Below are positions 8,046 through 15,838 of a stretch of DNA of 64,000 nucleotides, one piece after another. Numbering within the stretch: position 1 is the first letter of the stretch; every line of letters starts with the position of its first letter. The notes under the pieces were generated by a model. That model worked only from the letters and a program-made list of their open reading frames with translations, made no database searches and was not told where the DNA came from. Location of the stretch: contig NZ_JBMGPW010000004.1 in assembly GCF_049060325.1 (NCBI RefSeq), forward strand, positions 62,001 to 126,000. The letters run 5' to 3'. The stretch comes from Vescimonas sanitatis (lineage in GTDB: Bacteria > Bacillota > Clostridia > Oscillospirales > Oscillospiraceae). A program made the position numbers and the translations under genes.

Positions 8046-8966
8046 TTACAGCCCCGTCTCGGACAGGGTCAGGATCTGGGTCAGGGACGACTCCTCCATC
8101 CGGTAGATGGTGGTGTCGCCGTCCAGGGCCACATAGCGGCCGCCGTCGCCGGTGGACAGGCCGACGGCAAGGATCAGCGTCCGCTCGGCGCTGTTGTCAG
8201 CCAGGTAGTTCACCGTCAGCGTGACCTCCGGCGTGTCCAGGCCGCAGACGGCGGCCGCACCCTCCGCCGGGTCGTAGTCCACGCAAGCGGTGAGCGTCAG
8301 GGCAGCGATCTCATCAGCCAGGGCGGCGGTCTTTTCCGTGACGTCCCGGTTGGCGCTGCGGCGGGTACCGTCCTCGGCGGTGTAGAAGGAGACAGCAGCG
8401 GTGCCGTCGGCGCGCAGCAAACTTACGCTGACCAGCCTGTCCGGCTCGATGACCGGCAGAACGGGCAGGACCGCCATGGCGTAGATGCTGCGGCTGAGCA
8501 GCATCTTATTTTCGTCAGAGGTATAGCGCACCGTGCCGGCAGGGGTGAGTACATACCAGCGGCCATCCGCGGCCTGGTCGCCGAGATAATAGACGACGTC
8601 CACGCCGTCGGAGGTGACGGTGATGTACTTCTTGGGAGCCTCCAGGCCATAGACGGCCAGCTCCTGCACATCGGCCACCGTTTCGCCGCTGTCCAGGGCG
8701 GCGGGCAGGGCCAGCAGGTCCTCCAGCGCCGTCTGGTCCAGGGGGAAGGCGGGGTCGTCAAACCAGGTCCAGGCGCCGGTTTCGTCCTTTTCAAAACGGA
8801 GGGTCACATCGCCGTCGCACAGGGCCAGGGCGGTGACGCCTTCTACGGGCGGGGCGGTCTGGGTGGAGGCGTCCACCATCTCTTTACCTTTTGTATTGCC
8901 GCAGGCGGACAGCAGCAGCGTCGACCCCAGCAAAAACGCCGTCAGGCGCAGAATTCGCTTCATCAT
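8046..8966 (-). CDS. DUF4340 domain lipoprotein
   Basis: The product has 306 residues. A signal sequence ends in the lipobox LLSAC (Cys22). The mature part resembles DUF4340 proteins: repeated beta-rich units with phrases such as YGLEAPKKYITVTSDG and VCGLDTPEVTLTVNY, about 150 residues apart, which suggests an internal duplication. In many bacteria DUF4340 proteins accompany gliding-type ABC exporter subunits, but none is next to this gene. It is instead first in an operon with a two-component system, so it might present or bind the signal that the kinase senses. AAAGGAG precedes the start. Confidence 0.85.
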   Translation of the reverse strand: MMKRILRLTAFLLGSTLLLSACGNTKGKEMVDASTQTAPPVEGVTALALCDGDVTLRFEKDETGAWTWFDDPAFPLDQTALEDLLALPAALDSGETVADVQELAVYGLEAPKKYITVTSDGVDVVYYLGDQAADGRWYVLTPAGTVRYTSDENKMLLSRSIYAMAVLPVLPVIEPDRLVSVSLLRADGTAAVSFYTAEDGTRRSANRDVTEKTAALADEIAALTLTACVDYDPAEGAAAVCGLDTPEVTLTVNYLADNSAERTLILAVGLSTGDGGRYVALDGDTTIYRMEESSLTQILTLSETGL

Positions 8967-9130
8967 GGCTTCGGTTTTCTCCTTTACTTTCGTTTACTTT
9001 CCGTTGCTTTTGCTGTATACATTCGCGTTCGCTATATGTTACGTTTGCTTTCAGTATAGCAACTTTTCAGGAAAAAGAAAAGTACATTCCGTGAATTCTC
9101 CCGTTCCCGGCGGCGCGGACAGGCGAAGCG

Positions 9131-9156
9131 CAAAAAAGGCCGGCCCGCGCCGGTCT
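9131..9156 (-). terminator. intrinsic terminator downstream of prmA
   Basis: The hairpin GACCGG/CCGGCC closes a GC-rich loop, and on the minus strand it is followed by TTTTTT. On the plus strand it is also followed by a T-run, so it may work in both directions. Confidence 0.75.
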
Positions 9157-9239
9157 TTTTTTTGTCGTTATCCACAGAGATGCAGCAGGTGTGCTGTAAT
9201 GGCCGAGACGGCAGCTCCGCGCCGATCTTTTTCTTTGCG

Positions 9240-10193
9240 TTACTTGCAGAGATAGCTGAACCAGCCCTCGCTGCTGCGCTGCTCGAACACATCCCAGCCG
9301 TCGGCCTTCAGCTTTTCCAGCACCTCCGCCGCCCGGTCGTCGATGATGCCGGAGCAGAGGAAGCGGCCGCCGGGCTTCAGGAAAGGACGGACGTGGGGGC
9401 TGAGGCCCATGATGACATCCGCCACGATGTTGGCCACCACGATATCGTAGCCGGCGCCCATCTCCTGCCGCAGGGCGGCGTCGGTGAGCACATCGCCCCA
9501 GCGGACGGTGTAGCGGTCCTTTCCGATACCGTTCAGGGCGGCGTTCTCGTAGGCCACGTCCACGCATTTCTCGTCGATGTCGCAGGCGAAGGCGCTCTCC
9601 GCGCCCAGGCGCAGGGCGGCGATGGACAGGATGCCGCTGCCGCAGCCCAGGTCCAGCACCCGCTCACCGCCGTGGATGTGCGTATCCAGCGCCTGCAGGC
9701 ACAGGCGGGTGGTGGCGTGGCTGCCGGTGCCGAAGGTCAGGCCGGGGTTCAGCACCAGCTTCACCCGCGTGGGGTCGGCGGCCTCCTCCCACTCCGGCAC
9801 CACCAGCAGGCGGCTGCCGATCTCCATGGGCTTGTAAAACTGCTTCCAGTTGTTCTCCCAGTCCTCGTCGGCCACGTCGGCCATGGTCAGCAGCAGGGGC
9901 GCGTACTCCGGGTGGTCCTTTTTCAGCGCCGACATGGCCATACGCACGGCGGCCACGGTGCCGTAGGCGTCCTCGTTCCGTTCCAGATAGAACGTCACGC
10001 GGCTGACGCCCTTCTTCTGCGCCAGCAGGTCGTCATCCACATAATCCCAGTATTGGCGGTTGTTCTCCAGAAAGCTCTGAAAGTCCGCCTCGTCGTCGAT
10101 CATCACGCCGGTGACCCCCTGCTGCTCCAGCATTTCCGTCACCGCGTCCAAGCCCGCGTGGCTCGTGTCGATCTTGAGTTCCAGCCAGTCCAT
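9240..10193 (-). CDS. prmA: ribosomal protein L11 methyltransferase
   Basis: The product has 317 residues, the usual size. The N-terminal L11-binding domain covers about 1-80 (MDWLELKIDTSHAGLDAVTEML). A linker leads to a Rossmann-type methyltransferase with the SAM motif VLDLGCGSGILSIAALRLG and the NIVADV segment that stands in the position of the usual N(I/L)xA motif. It trimethylates lysines of ribosomal protein L11. The start at 10193 follows GGGAGG; a longer upstream frame runs into a palindromic repeat and has no ribosome-binding site. It lies last in the mnmE-degV-prmA direction, 181 bp after degV. Confidence 0.95.
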   Translation of the reverse strand: MDWLELKIDTSHAGLDAVTEMLEQQGVTGVMIDDEADFQSFLENNRQYWDYVDDDLLAQKKGVSRVTFYLERNEDAYGTVAAVRMAMSALKKDHPEYAPLLLTMADVADEDWENNWKQFYKPMEIGSRLLVVPEWEEAADPTRVKLVLNPGLTFGTGSHATTRLCLQALDTHIHGGERVLDLGCGSGILSIAALRLGAESAFACDIDEKCVDVAYENAALNGIGKDRYTVRWGDVLTDAALRQEMGAGYDIVVANIVADVIMGLSPHVRPFLKPGGRFLCSGIIDDRAAEVLEKLKADGWDVFEQRSSEGWFSYLCK

Positions 10194-10284
10194 AGGATGA
10201 CCTCCCGCAAAGTTGAAATGCACCGTACACCGCCAGCGGCGACGGAGCTTGTGTCCCGTCGATGACAAACCTCTAACGGCAATG

Positions 10285-10367
10285 GATCTTGCGCCAAGAC
10301 GAGGCGCGGCGGCGCAGGCGTACTTTGTGTACGGCAAGCCGCCGCAACGAAGTATTGGCGCAAGAGA
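10285..10367. repeat. 79-bp palindromic intergenic repeat, related to the 17.9-kb repeats
   Basis: Outer arms TCTTGCGCCAA (10287-10297) and TTGGCGCAAGA (10355-10365) match perfectly. Inside are GGCGGC/GCCGCC and CGTAC/GTACG stems. The left half (10285-10319) matches the segment at 17970-18004 with only about three differences over 35 bases. It fills most of the gap between degV and prmA. Confidence 0.8.
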
Positions 10368-10374
10368 CGCGCCG

Positions 10375-11247
10375 TTATCTCTTGGTGCCTACGAAGAATA
10401 TGCCCATGGTATTCGGCCCCGTGTGGCTGCCGATCACAGGCCCGATGTAGTTGATGTAGACCTCCTTGACGCCGTAGCGGGCCTTCATCTCCTCGGCCAC
10501 GGCGCGGGCCTCCACCTCGCAGTCGGCATGGCAGATGAACATGACCTGCTCGCTGGGCTCGATGCCCAGCTCGGCGATCTTGTCGATGAGGGCCTTCAGG
10601 CTGGCCTTGCGGCCGCGGACCTTGCTGACGGGGACCAGCTTGCCCTCGTCGGAGGTGTGCATGACGGGCTTGATGGAGAGCATGGAGCCGAAGAACGCGG
10701 CGCCGGCACTGAGACGGCCGCCCATCTTCAGGTAGTTCAGGTCATCCACGGTGAACCAGTGGTCGATGTGGAGCTTGTTGTCCTCCACCCACTGCACCAG
10801 CTCCTGAGCGGAGAGGCCCTCGCGCTTCTTCTGGACGGTCAGATAGAGCAGCAGGCCCTGGCCCAGAGAGGCGGAGAGGGAGTCCACCACATAGATGTTG
10901 GCATCGGGAAACTCCTCCTTCATGTCCTGGGCGGCGATGCACGCACTTTGGTAGGTGGTGGAGAGGGCGCTGGAGAAGTTGATGCTGACGATGTCCTTGC
11001 CGTCAGCCAGAATGGGGCGCATGGCCTCCTGAAACTGGCCTACGTTGGCGGCGGAGGTGGTGGCCAGCACACCGCCGCGGATCTTGCCGTAGAAATCCTC
11101 GAAGCTGATGGCGCTGCCGTCCAGCAGGTTAGGGTAATCGTGCCCATCGATGTGGACGGTCAGGGGCACCACGGTCAGCTCCAGCTCCTTGGCCATGTGG
11201 TCGGTCAGGTCGCAGCAGCTGTCGGTCATAATGACATATTCGCGCAT
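10375..11247 (-). CDS. DegV family fatty-acid-binding protein
   Basis: The product has 290 residues, standard for DegV. The N-terminus YVIMTDSCCDL carries the family TDS motif, and TTSAANVGQF stands where the fatty-acid-contacting TSxxS segment lies. The C-terminal domain contains HIDHWFTVDDLNYLKMGGRLS, which is strongly conserved in the family. Such proteins bind fatty acids and often deliver them to fatty acid kinase FakA. The start at 11247 follows AAGGAGG. It lies between mnmE upstream and prmA downstream, separated from prmA by the palindromic repeat. Confidence 0.95.
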   Translation of the reverse strand: MREYVIMTDSCCDLTDHMAKELELTVVPLTVHIDGHDYPNLLDGSAISFEDFYGKIRGGVLATTSAANVGQFQEAMRPILADGKDIVSINFSSALSTTYQSACIAAQDMKEEFPDANIYVVDSLSASLGQGLLLYLTVQKKREGLSAQELVQWVEDNKLHIDHWFTVDDLNYLKMGGRLSAGAAFFGSMLSIKPVMHTSDEGKLVPVSKVRGRKASLKALIDKIAELGIEPSEQVMFICHADCEVEARAVAEEMKARYGVKEVYINYIGPVIGSHTGPNTMGIFFVGTKR

Positions 11248-11281
11248 GGGATAAACCTCCTTGGGAGTGATATTCCCCGCT

Positions 11282-11290
11282 ATCATAGCA
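11282..11290 (-). promoter_or_regulatory. extended -10 promoter of degV
   Basis: The minus strand carries TGCTATGAT, an extended -10, with only a weak -35 (TTTTCC). It lies 35 bp upstream of the degV start. Confidence 0.55.
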
Positions 11291-11363
11291 TGAAAACCGC
11301 CGCAGGAAAAGAGCCAAATTGTAAATAATACGGAATATTAGCAGAAATACAGGTGTCTATCGC

Positions 11364-12731
11364 CTATTTCCCCACGCAGAAGCGGGAGAAGATGGTGTCC
11401 ACCAGATCGTCGCGGACCTGTTTGCCGTTCAGCTCACCCAGCGCGGCCAGTGCCGCCTCGCAGTCGGTGAGCACCACGTCGGGGGTCATGCCGATACGGA
11501 GGGCGCCGCGGGCCTCGGCCACGGCGGAGAGGGCGCGGTTGGCGGCGTCGGCCTGACGGGCGTTGGTCAGCAGCGCGCCGCCGGCAGTCTCGCCCGACGG
11601 GAACTGCGCCGCGATGGCGTCGGTCAGCGTGTCCAGTCCCGCGCCGGTGATGGCGGAGACGGACAGCACGTTGTCGAAGCGGTCCGCCAGGGCGCCGACG
11701 TCCAGCGCCCGGGGCAGGTCGGATTTATTGACGGCCACGATCAGGTGGGGGACGGTGTTGGCCAGGGCGATGGCGGCCTCGTCCTCCGCCGTCAGCTCCC
11801 GGGAGCCGTCCAGCACCAGCAGGGCCAGAGATGCCTGCTTCGCGGCGGCGCGGCTGCGCTCCACACCCATGGTCTCCACGGCGTCGCCGCCGTCGCGGAT
11901 GCCCGCCGTGTCGATGAGCCGCAGGAGCACGCCGCCCACGGTGACCTTTTCCTCCACCGTGTCGCGGGTGGTGCCGGCGATGTCGGTGACGATAGCCCGG
12001 TCATAGCCCAGGAGGGCGTTCAGCAGAGAGGATTTGCCGGCGTTAGGCTTGCCCAGCAGCACCGTGGGCACGCCCAGCTTCAGCAAACGGCCGCGGGAAA
12101 ACCCGGCCACCAGCGCTTCCAGATCGTTCTGGGCCCGGCGCAGGGTGTCCAGCATCTGCTCGCGTTGGAGATCCTCGATGTCCTCGTCCGGATAGTCTAC
12201 CACGGCGTAGAACCGGGCGGCCATGTCCATGAGGCCGTCGTAGATACGCGCCACGGTGCGGCTCAGCGCGCCGTCCAGCTGGCAGACGGCGTTGTGGGCC
12301 TGCTGGGCCGTCTCGGCGTCGATCAGGTCCGCCACGGACTCCGCCTGGAGCAGGTCCAGCTGCCCGTTGAGAAAGGCCCGCTTGGTAAACTCGCCGGGAC
12401 CGGCCTGGCGGCAGCCGGCGGCAAACAGGGCGCGGAGGCCCGTGTCCAGCACGATGGGGCTGCCGTGGCAGTGGAGCTCGGCGCAGTCCTCTCCGGTATA
12501 GCTGTGGGGCGCGGGGAAATGGACGCACAGCACGCTGTCGATGACCTGCCCCGTCTCGTCCAGCAGCTCGCCCAGCACCATGGCGCGGGGGCGCTGCTGC
12601 GCGGCGGGCCTGCCGTTTTTGGCGCGGAACACCGCGTCCAGCGCGGCACAGGTATCCGGGCCGGACAGGCGCAGGATACCGATGGCGCTGGGCTGTCCGG
12701 GCGTGGCGATGGCGGCGATGTTGTCGGACAT
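11364..12731 (-). CDS. mnmE: tRNA modification GTPase MnmE (TrmE)
   Basis: The product has 455 residues. The N-terminal folate-binding domain covers about 1-118 (IAAIATPGQPSAIGILRLSG). Next comes a helical domain and an inserted G domain with the P-loop GKPNAGKS (residues 227-234), the G2 TTRD, G3 DTAG and G4 NKSD. The protein ends in the catalytic C-terminal FCVGK. With MnmG it installs the cmnm5 group on wobble uridines of certain tRNAs. GGAGG precedes the start at 12731. No mnmG is adjacent, unlike the common mnmE-mnmG-rsmG cluster; rsmG is found 34 kb away in this window. Confidence 0.98.
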   Translation of the reverse strand: MSDNIAAIATPGQPSAIGILRLSGPDTCAALDAVFRAKNGRPAAQQRPRAMVLGELLDETGQVIDSVLCVHFPAPHSYTGEDCAELHCHGSPIVLDTGLRALFAAGCRQAGPGEFTKRAFLNGQLDLLQAESVADLIDAETAQQAHNAVCQLDGALSRTVARIYDGLMDMAARFYAVVDYPDEDIEDLQREQMLDTLRRAQNDLEALVAGFSRGRLLKLGVPTVLLGKPNAGKSSLLNALLGYDRAIVTDIAGTTRDTVEEKVTVGGVLLRLIDTAGIRDGGDAVETMGVERSRAAAKQASLALLVLDGSRELTAEDEAAIALANTVPHLIVAVNKSDLPRALDVGALADRFDNVLSVSAITGAGLDTLTDAIAAQFPSGETAGGALLTNARQADAANRALSAVAEARGALRIGMTPDVVLTDCEAALAALGELNGKQVRDDLVDTIFSRFCVGK

Positions 12732-12762
12732 AGGCGGGACCTCCTTGCAGGGTGTTTTTTTC

Positions 12763-12771
12763 AGTATACCA
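12763..12771 (-). promoter_or_regulatory. extended -10 promoter of mnmE
   Basis: TGGTATACT on the minus strand forms an extended -10. Its expected -35 position falls in the T-rich tail of the pnp terminator and is weak (TTTCTT). Confidence 0.55.
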
Positions 12772-12781
12772 CAGGCGGCGG

Positions 12782-12816
12782 GAAAAAGAAATATCCCCCG
12801 GCGGACCGGGGGATAT
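12782..12816 (-). terminator. intrinsic terminator of pnp
   Basis: An 11-bp perfect stem, ATATCCCCCGG (12791-12801) with CCGGGGGATAT (12806-12816), has a 4-nt loop. On the minus strand it is followed by TTCTTTTTCC. Confidence 0.88.
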
Positions 12817-12829
12817 AAAAAACGATGCT

Positions 12830-14980
12830 TTACTTGATGGGCTCGCCGGCGGCTTCCTTGGCGGAGATCTCCTTCATGGCGTCCTTGTGGCTCAGGTTCA
12901 CGCGGCCCTTTTCGTCGATCTCCGTGACCTTGACCCACATCATGTCGCCGATCTTGCAGGCGTCCTCCACCTTCTCGATGCGCTTGTCGGCCAGCTTGGA
13001 GATATGGACCAGACCGTCCTTGCCGGGGGCCAGCTCCACGAAGGCGCCGAAGGTCATCAGGCGCACGACGCGGCCGTAGTACAGCTGGCCCACCTCGGGC
13101 ACGAAGACGATGTCGTCGATGCACTTCTTGGCCTTTTCGCAGCTCTCGGCATCGGGGGAGGCGATGTGGATGGTGCCGTCGTCGTCGATGTCGATCTTGG
13201 CGCCGGACTCGGCCACGATCTTCTGGATGACGGAGCCGCCCTTGCCGATGACGTCGCGGATCTTATCCGGGTCGATGTGCATGGTGACCATCTTGGGGGC
13301 GTACTTGCTGACCTCGGGCCGGGGCTCGGCGATGCAGGGCAGCATGACCTGGTCCAGGATCTGGCAGCGGGCATCGTAGGTGATGTCCAGCGCGTTCTTG
13401 ATGATCTCCATGGTCAGACCGTCGTTCTTCAGGTCCATCTGGATGGCGGTGATACCCTTCTTGGTACCGGCCACCTTGAAGTCCATCTCGCCGTGGAAGT
13501 CCTCCACGCCCTGGATGTCGATGAAGGTGGTGAAGGAGCCGTCGTCATCCTGGATCAGGCCGCAGGAGATGCCGGCCACAGGGGCCTTGATGGGCACGCC
13601 GGCGTCCATGAGGGCCAGGGTGCTGCCGCAGATGGAGCCCTGGGACGTGGAGCCGTTGGAGGACACGACCTCGCTGACCACGCGGATGGCGTAGGGGAAC
13701 TCCTCCACGGGAGGAATGACGGGCAGCAGGGCGCGCTCGGCCAGCGCACCGTGGCCGATCTCGCGGCGGCCGGGGCTGCGGGCAGGCTTGGCCTCACCCA
13801 CGGAGTAGCCGGGGAAGTTGTAGTGGTGCATATAGCGCTTCTCGGTCTCCTCCCAAATGGTGTCCAGCTTCTGGTTGGCGGACAGAGTGTCCAGCGTGCA
13901 GACGGACAGGACCTGGGTCTGGCCGCGGGTGAACAGGCCGGAGCCGTGAACGCGGGGCAGCACGCCCACCTCGGCGTCCAGGGGACGGATCTCGTTCTTC
14001 TGACGGCCATCCACACGGTGACCCTCCAGCAGCCACTTCTTGACGATCATCTTCTGGAACTTGTAGGTGATCTCCTCCAGGTACTGGTCCATGTTGGGGT
14101 ACTCTTCCAGGTACTTCTCGTGCCACTTCTCGATCATGGCGTTCCAGCGCTGCTCGCGGACGTTCTTGTCGTCGGTGTCCATGGCGGCCTTGGCCTCGTC
14201 CATGAAGTCGGCGGTGATCTTGTTGAACAGCTCGTAGTTGAAGTCGGCGTGGGGATAGTCGAACTTGGGCTTGCCGATCTCGGCCACCATCTGATTGATG
14301 AGGGCGATCTGCTTCTGGTTCTCCTCGTGGGCCTGCTTGATGGCCTCGAACATGACATCGTTGGGGACCTCGTTGGCGCCGGCCTCGATCATGACGACCT
14401 TCTTGCCGGTGGAAACCACGGTGACGTCCAGGTCGCTGACCTTGCGCTGCTCGCTGTCGGGGTTGAAGACCAGCTTGCCGTCCACCAGGCCCACCTTCAG
14501 GGCGGCCACGGGGCCGTTCCAGGGAATGTCGGAGATGGCCAGGGCGGCGGAGGTGCCGATCAGCGCGGCGATCTCGGGGGAGCAGTCGTGGTCCACGGCC
14601 ATGACGGTGCACATGACGGACACGTCGTTGCGGAAGTCATAGGGGAACAGGGGGCGGATGGGGCGGTCGATGACGCGGGAGGTCAGGATGCCCTTCTCGC
14701 CGGGACGGCCCTCGCGGCGGTTAAAGCTGCCGGGAATGCGGCCCACGGCGTACATCTTCTCCTCAAAGTCCACGCTGAGGGGGAAGAAGTCGATGCCGTC
14801 GCGGGGACGGGGCGCGGCGGTGACGCAGCACAGCACGCGGGTGTCGCCATAGCCCACCATGACGGCGGCGTTGGCCAGCTCAGCCAGCTTGCCCACCTCC
14901 AGCGTCAGGGGACGGCCGGCCAGGTCCATGGTGTATTTGTGATAGTGGGGGAACTGGCGCTTGGTGATGATCGTTGACAT
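12830..14980 (-). CDS. pnp: polynucleotide phosphorylase (polyribonucleotide nucleotidyltransferase)
   Basis: The product has 716 residues, close to the usual 700-720. Two RNase PH domains are seen (the first near RIPGSFNRREGRPGEKGILT, the second near FTRGQTQVLSVCTLDT and GSTSQGSICGSTLALMDAGV), joined by a helical domain. A KH domain (IRDVIGKGGSVIQKI) and an S1 domain (YYGRVVRLMTFGAFVELAPG) follow. It degrades RNA phosphorolytically from the 3' end and can add tails. AAAAGGAG precedes the ATG at 14980. It follows rpsO, as in many bacteria, with a large folded leader between them. Confidence 0.98.
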   Translation of the reverse strand: MSTIITKRQFPHYHKYTMDLAGRPLTLEVGKLAELANAAVMVGYGDTRVLCCVTAAPRPRDGIDFFPLSVDFEEKMYAVGRIPGSFNRREGRPGEKGILTSRVIDRPIRPLFPYDFRNDVSVMCTVMAVDHDCSPEIAALIGTSAALAISDIPWNGPVAALKVGLVDGKLVFNPDSEQRKVSDLDVTVVSTGKKVVMIEAGANEVPNDVMFEAIKQAHEENQKQIALINQMVAEIGKPKFDYPHADFNYELFNKITADFMDEAKAAMDTDDKNVREQRWNAMIEKWHEKYLEEYPNMDQYLEEITYKFQKMIVKKWLLEGHRVDGRQKNEIRPLDAEVGVLPRVHGSGLFTRGQTQVLSVCTLDTLSANQKLDTIWEETEKRYMHHYNFPGYSVGEAKPARSPGRREIGHGALAERALLPVIPPVEEFPYAIRVVSEVVSSNGSTSQGSICGSTLALMDAGVPIKAPVAGISCGLIQDDDGSFTTFIDIQGVEDFHGEMDFKVAGTKKGITAIQMDLKNDGLTMEIIKNALDITYDARCQILDQVMLPCIAEPRPEVSKYAPKMVTMHIDPDKIRDVIGKGGSVIQKIVAESGAKIDIDDDGTIHIASPDAESCEKAKKCIDDIVFVPEVGQLYYGRVVRLMTFGAFVELAPGKDGLVHISKLADKRIEKVEDACKIGDMMWVKVTEIDEKGRVNLSHKDAMKEISAKEAAGEPIK

Positions 14981-15006
14981 ATCGTTTCTCCTTTTTTGTG
15001 AAATGG

Positions 15007-15112
15007 CATTCTGCCCGCGACCTATCGCCGTTAGCACTTGAAAACGCTCCGAAACCCTGAATTTCGGCGCATTTTCAACTGCTAATGGTCAATTTGTACA
15101 CGGCGCAGAATG
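15007..15112 (-). promoter_or_regulatory. long folded leader between rpsO and pnp
   Basis: Inner hairpin 15031-15085 pairs TTAGCA with TGCTAA, TTGAAAA with TTTTCAA, GC with GC and CCGAAA with TTTCGG around the loop CCCTGAA. That gives about 21 pairs with only three single mismatches. An outer stem, CATTCTGC (15007-15014) with GCAGAATG (15105-15112), closes the whole region. In Escherichia coli the pnp leader in the same position is an RNase III and PNPase autoregulation site, so a similar role is possible here. Confidence 0.65.
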
Positions 15113-15146
15113 TGAAAGAAGGGTGATGCGCAAGCGCACATCACCC
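15111..15146 (-). terminator. terminator or processing hairpin after rpsO
   Basis: GGGTGATG pairs with CATCACCC around a small GCGC-rich top. On the minus strand the tail is TTCTTTC, a modest U-tract, so read-through into pnp is plausible. Confidence 0.7.
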
Positions 15147-15155
15147 TGTTTCAAC

Positions 15156-15422
15156 TTACTTACGCAGACCCAGCTTGGCGATCAGGGCACGATAACGCTC
15201 GATGTCCTTCTTGGCCAGGTAGTCCAGCAGACGACGGCGCTTACCGATCATCATCTGCATACCGCGGCGGCTGTGGAAGTCATGGGGATGGACCTTCAGG
15301 TGCGCGGTCAGCTGGTTGATACGCTCGGTGAGAATGGCCACCTGGACCTCGGGGGAGCCGGTGTCGGTCTCGTGGGTGCGATTGGCCTCGATGATAGAGG
15401 TCTTCTGGTCTTTCAGCATCAT
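15156..15422 (-). CDS. rpsO: 30S ribosomal protein S15
   Basis: The product has 88 residues, the standard length. The sequence includes the S15 signature HETDTGSPEVQVAILTERI and the rRNA-binding HDFHSRRGMQMMIGKRRRLL. S15 is a primary binder of 16S rRNA helices h20-h22 in the small subunit platform. Two adjacent ATG codons begin the gene; the first follows AAAGGTGG. It has its own promoter about 110 bp upstream and is followed by pnp, a widely conserved pairing. Confidence 0.98.
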   Translation of the reverse strand: MMLKDQKTSIIEANRTHETDTGSPEVQVAILTERINQLTAHLKVHPHDFHSRRGMQMMIGKRRRLLDYLAKKDIERYRALIAKLGLRK

Positions 15423-15532
15423 GGTTGTGTTTCCACCTTTCTTGAAATACGCCCGCAGCCTGGGCCGTGGGAGAGATGGAACGCTCCGCAGGGCTAGGGC
15501 AGGGGTCGGACGCGCTTAGCGCGTACTTTGAG

Positions 15533-15561
15533 ATAATACCACAGAAAATCACCGTTGTAAA
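15533..15561 (-). promoter_or_regulatory. sigma-A promoter of rpsO
   Basis: On the minus strand TTTACA and TATTAT are spaced by 17 bp, with TG one base before the -10. It predicts an untranslated leader of about 100 nt, long enough for S15 autoregulation. A small CGCGCTTAGCGCG-type palindrome lies in that leader near 15510-15523. Confidence 0.75.
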
Positions 15562-15589
15562 GTGGTTTTTGCGGCATTTCCGGGGATTT

Positions 15590-15781
15590 TTACGCCGTTA
15601 CCTGAATGGCGGCCACGGGACAGCTGTCCGCCGCCTCCTGCACGCCGATCTTCTGCGCGTCCGGGATAGGGTCCACCGTCACCCGGGCGGGCTCGCCGCT
15701 GTTCAGCTCGAACACCTCCGGGCACAGCCCCGCGCACAGTCCGCACTGGATGCACGCCTTCTCCAACACCATTGCCTGCAT
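15590..15781 (-). CDS. [4Fe-4S] ferredoxin
   Basis: The product has 63 residues. The cluster ligands are Cys10, Cys13 and Cys16 in CIQCGLCAGLCP, with a further Cys20, and Cys54 in DSCP. This matches the single-cluster ferredoxins of Clostridia, in which CxxCxxC plus a remote CP bind one [4Fe-4S]. The acidic composition suits an electron carrier. The start at 15781 follows AAAAGGAGG, and a GTG three codons upstream overlaps that site and is rejected. It lies last in a group with a flavin reductase and an LDH/MDH-like protein on the same strand, so it may be the electron donor for that flavoprotein. Confidence 0.93.
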   Translation of the reverse strand: MQAMVLEKACIQCGLCAGLCPEVFELNSGEPARVTVDPIPDAQKIGVQEAADSCPVAAIQVTA

Positions 15782-15838
15782 GGAACACACCTCCTTTTGA
15801 TTGATGGAAGTATTTTCCCCGGTTTGCGGCGGGGTTAT

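Noticed and set aside
9168..9176. Perfect DnaA box TTATCCACA
   Set aside because: A single copy without AT-rich DNA, other boxes or dnaA/dnaN nearby. Most likely chance, not an origin.
12752..14977. Open frame of 741 codons on the plus strand
   Set aside because: It is the antisense shadow of pnp. The translation is repetitive and the pnp match is unambiguous.
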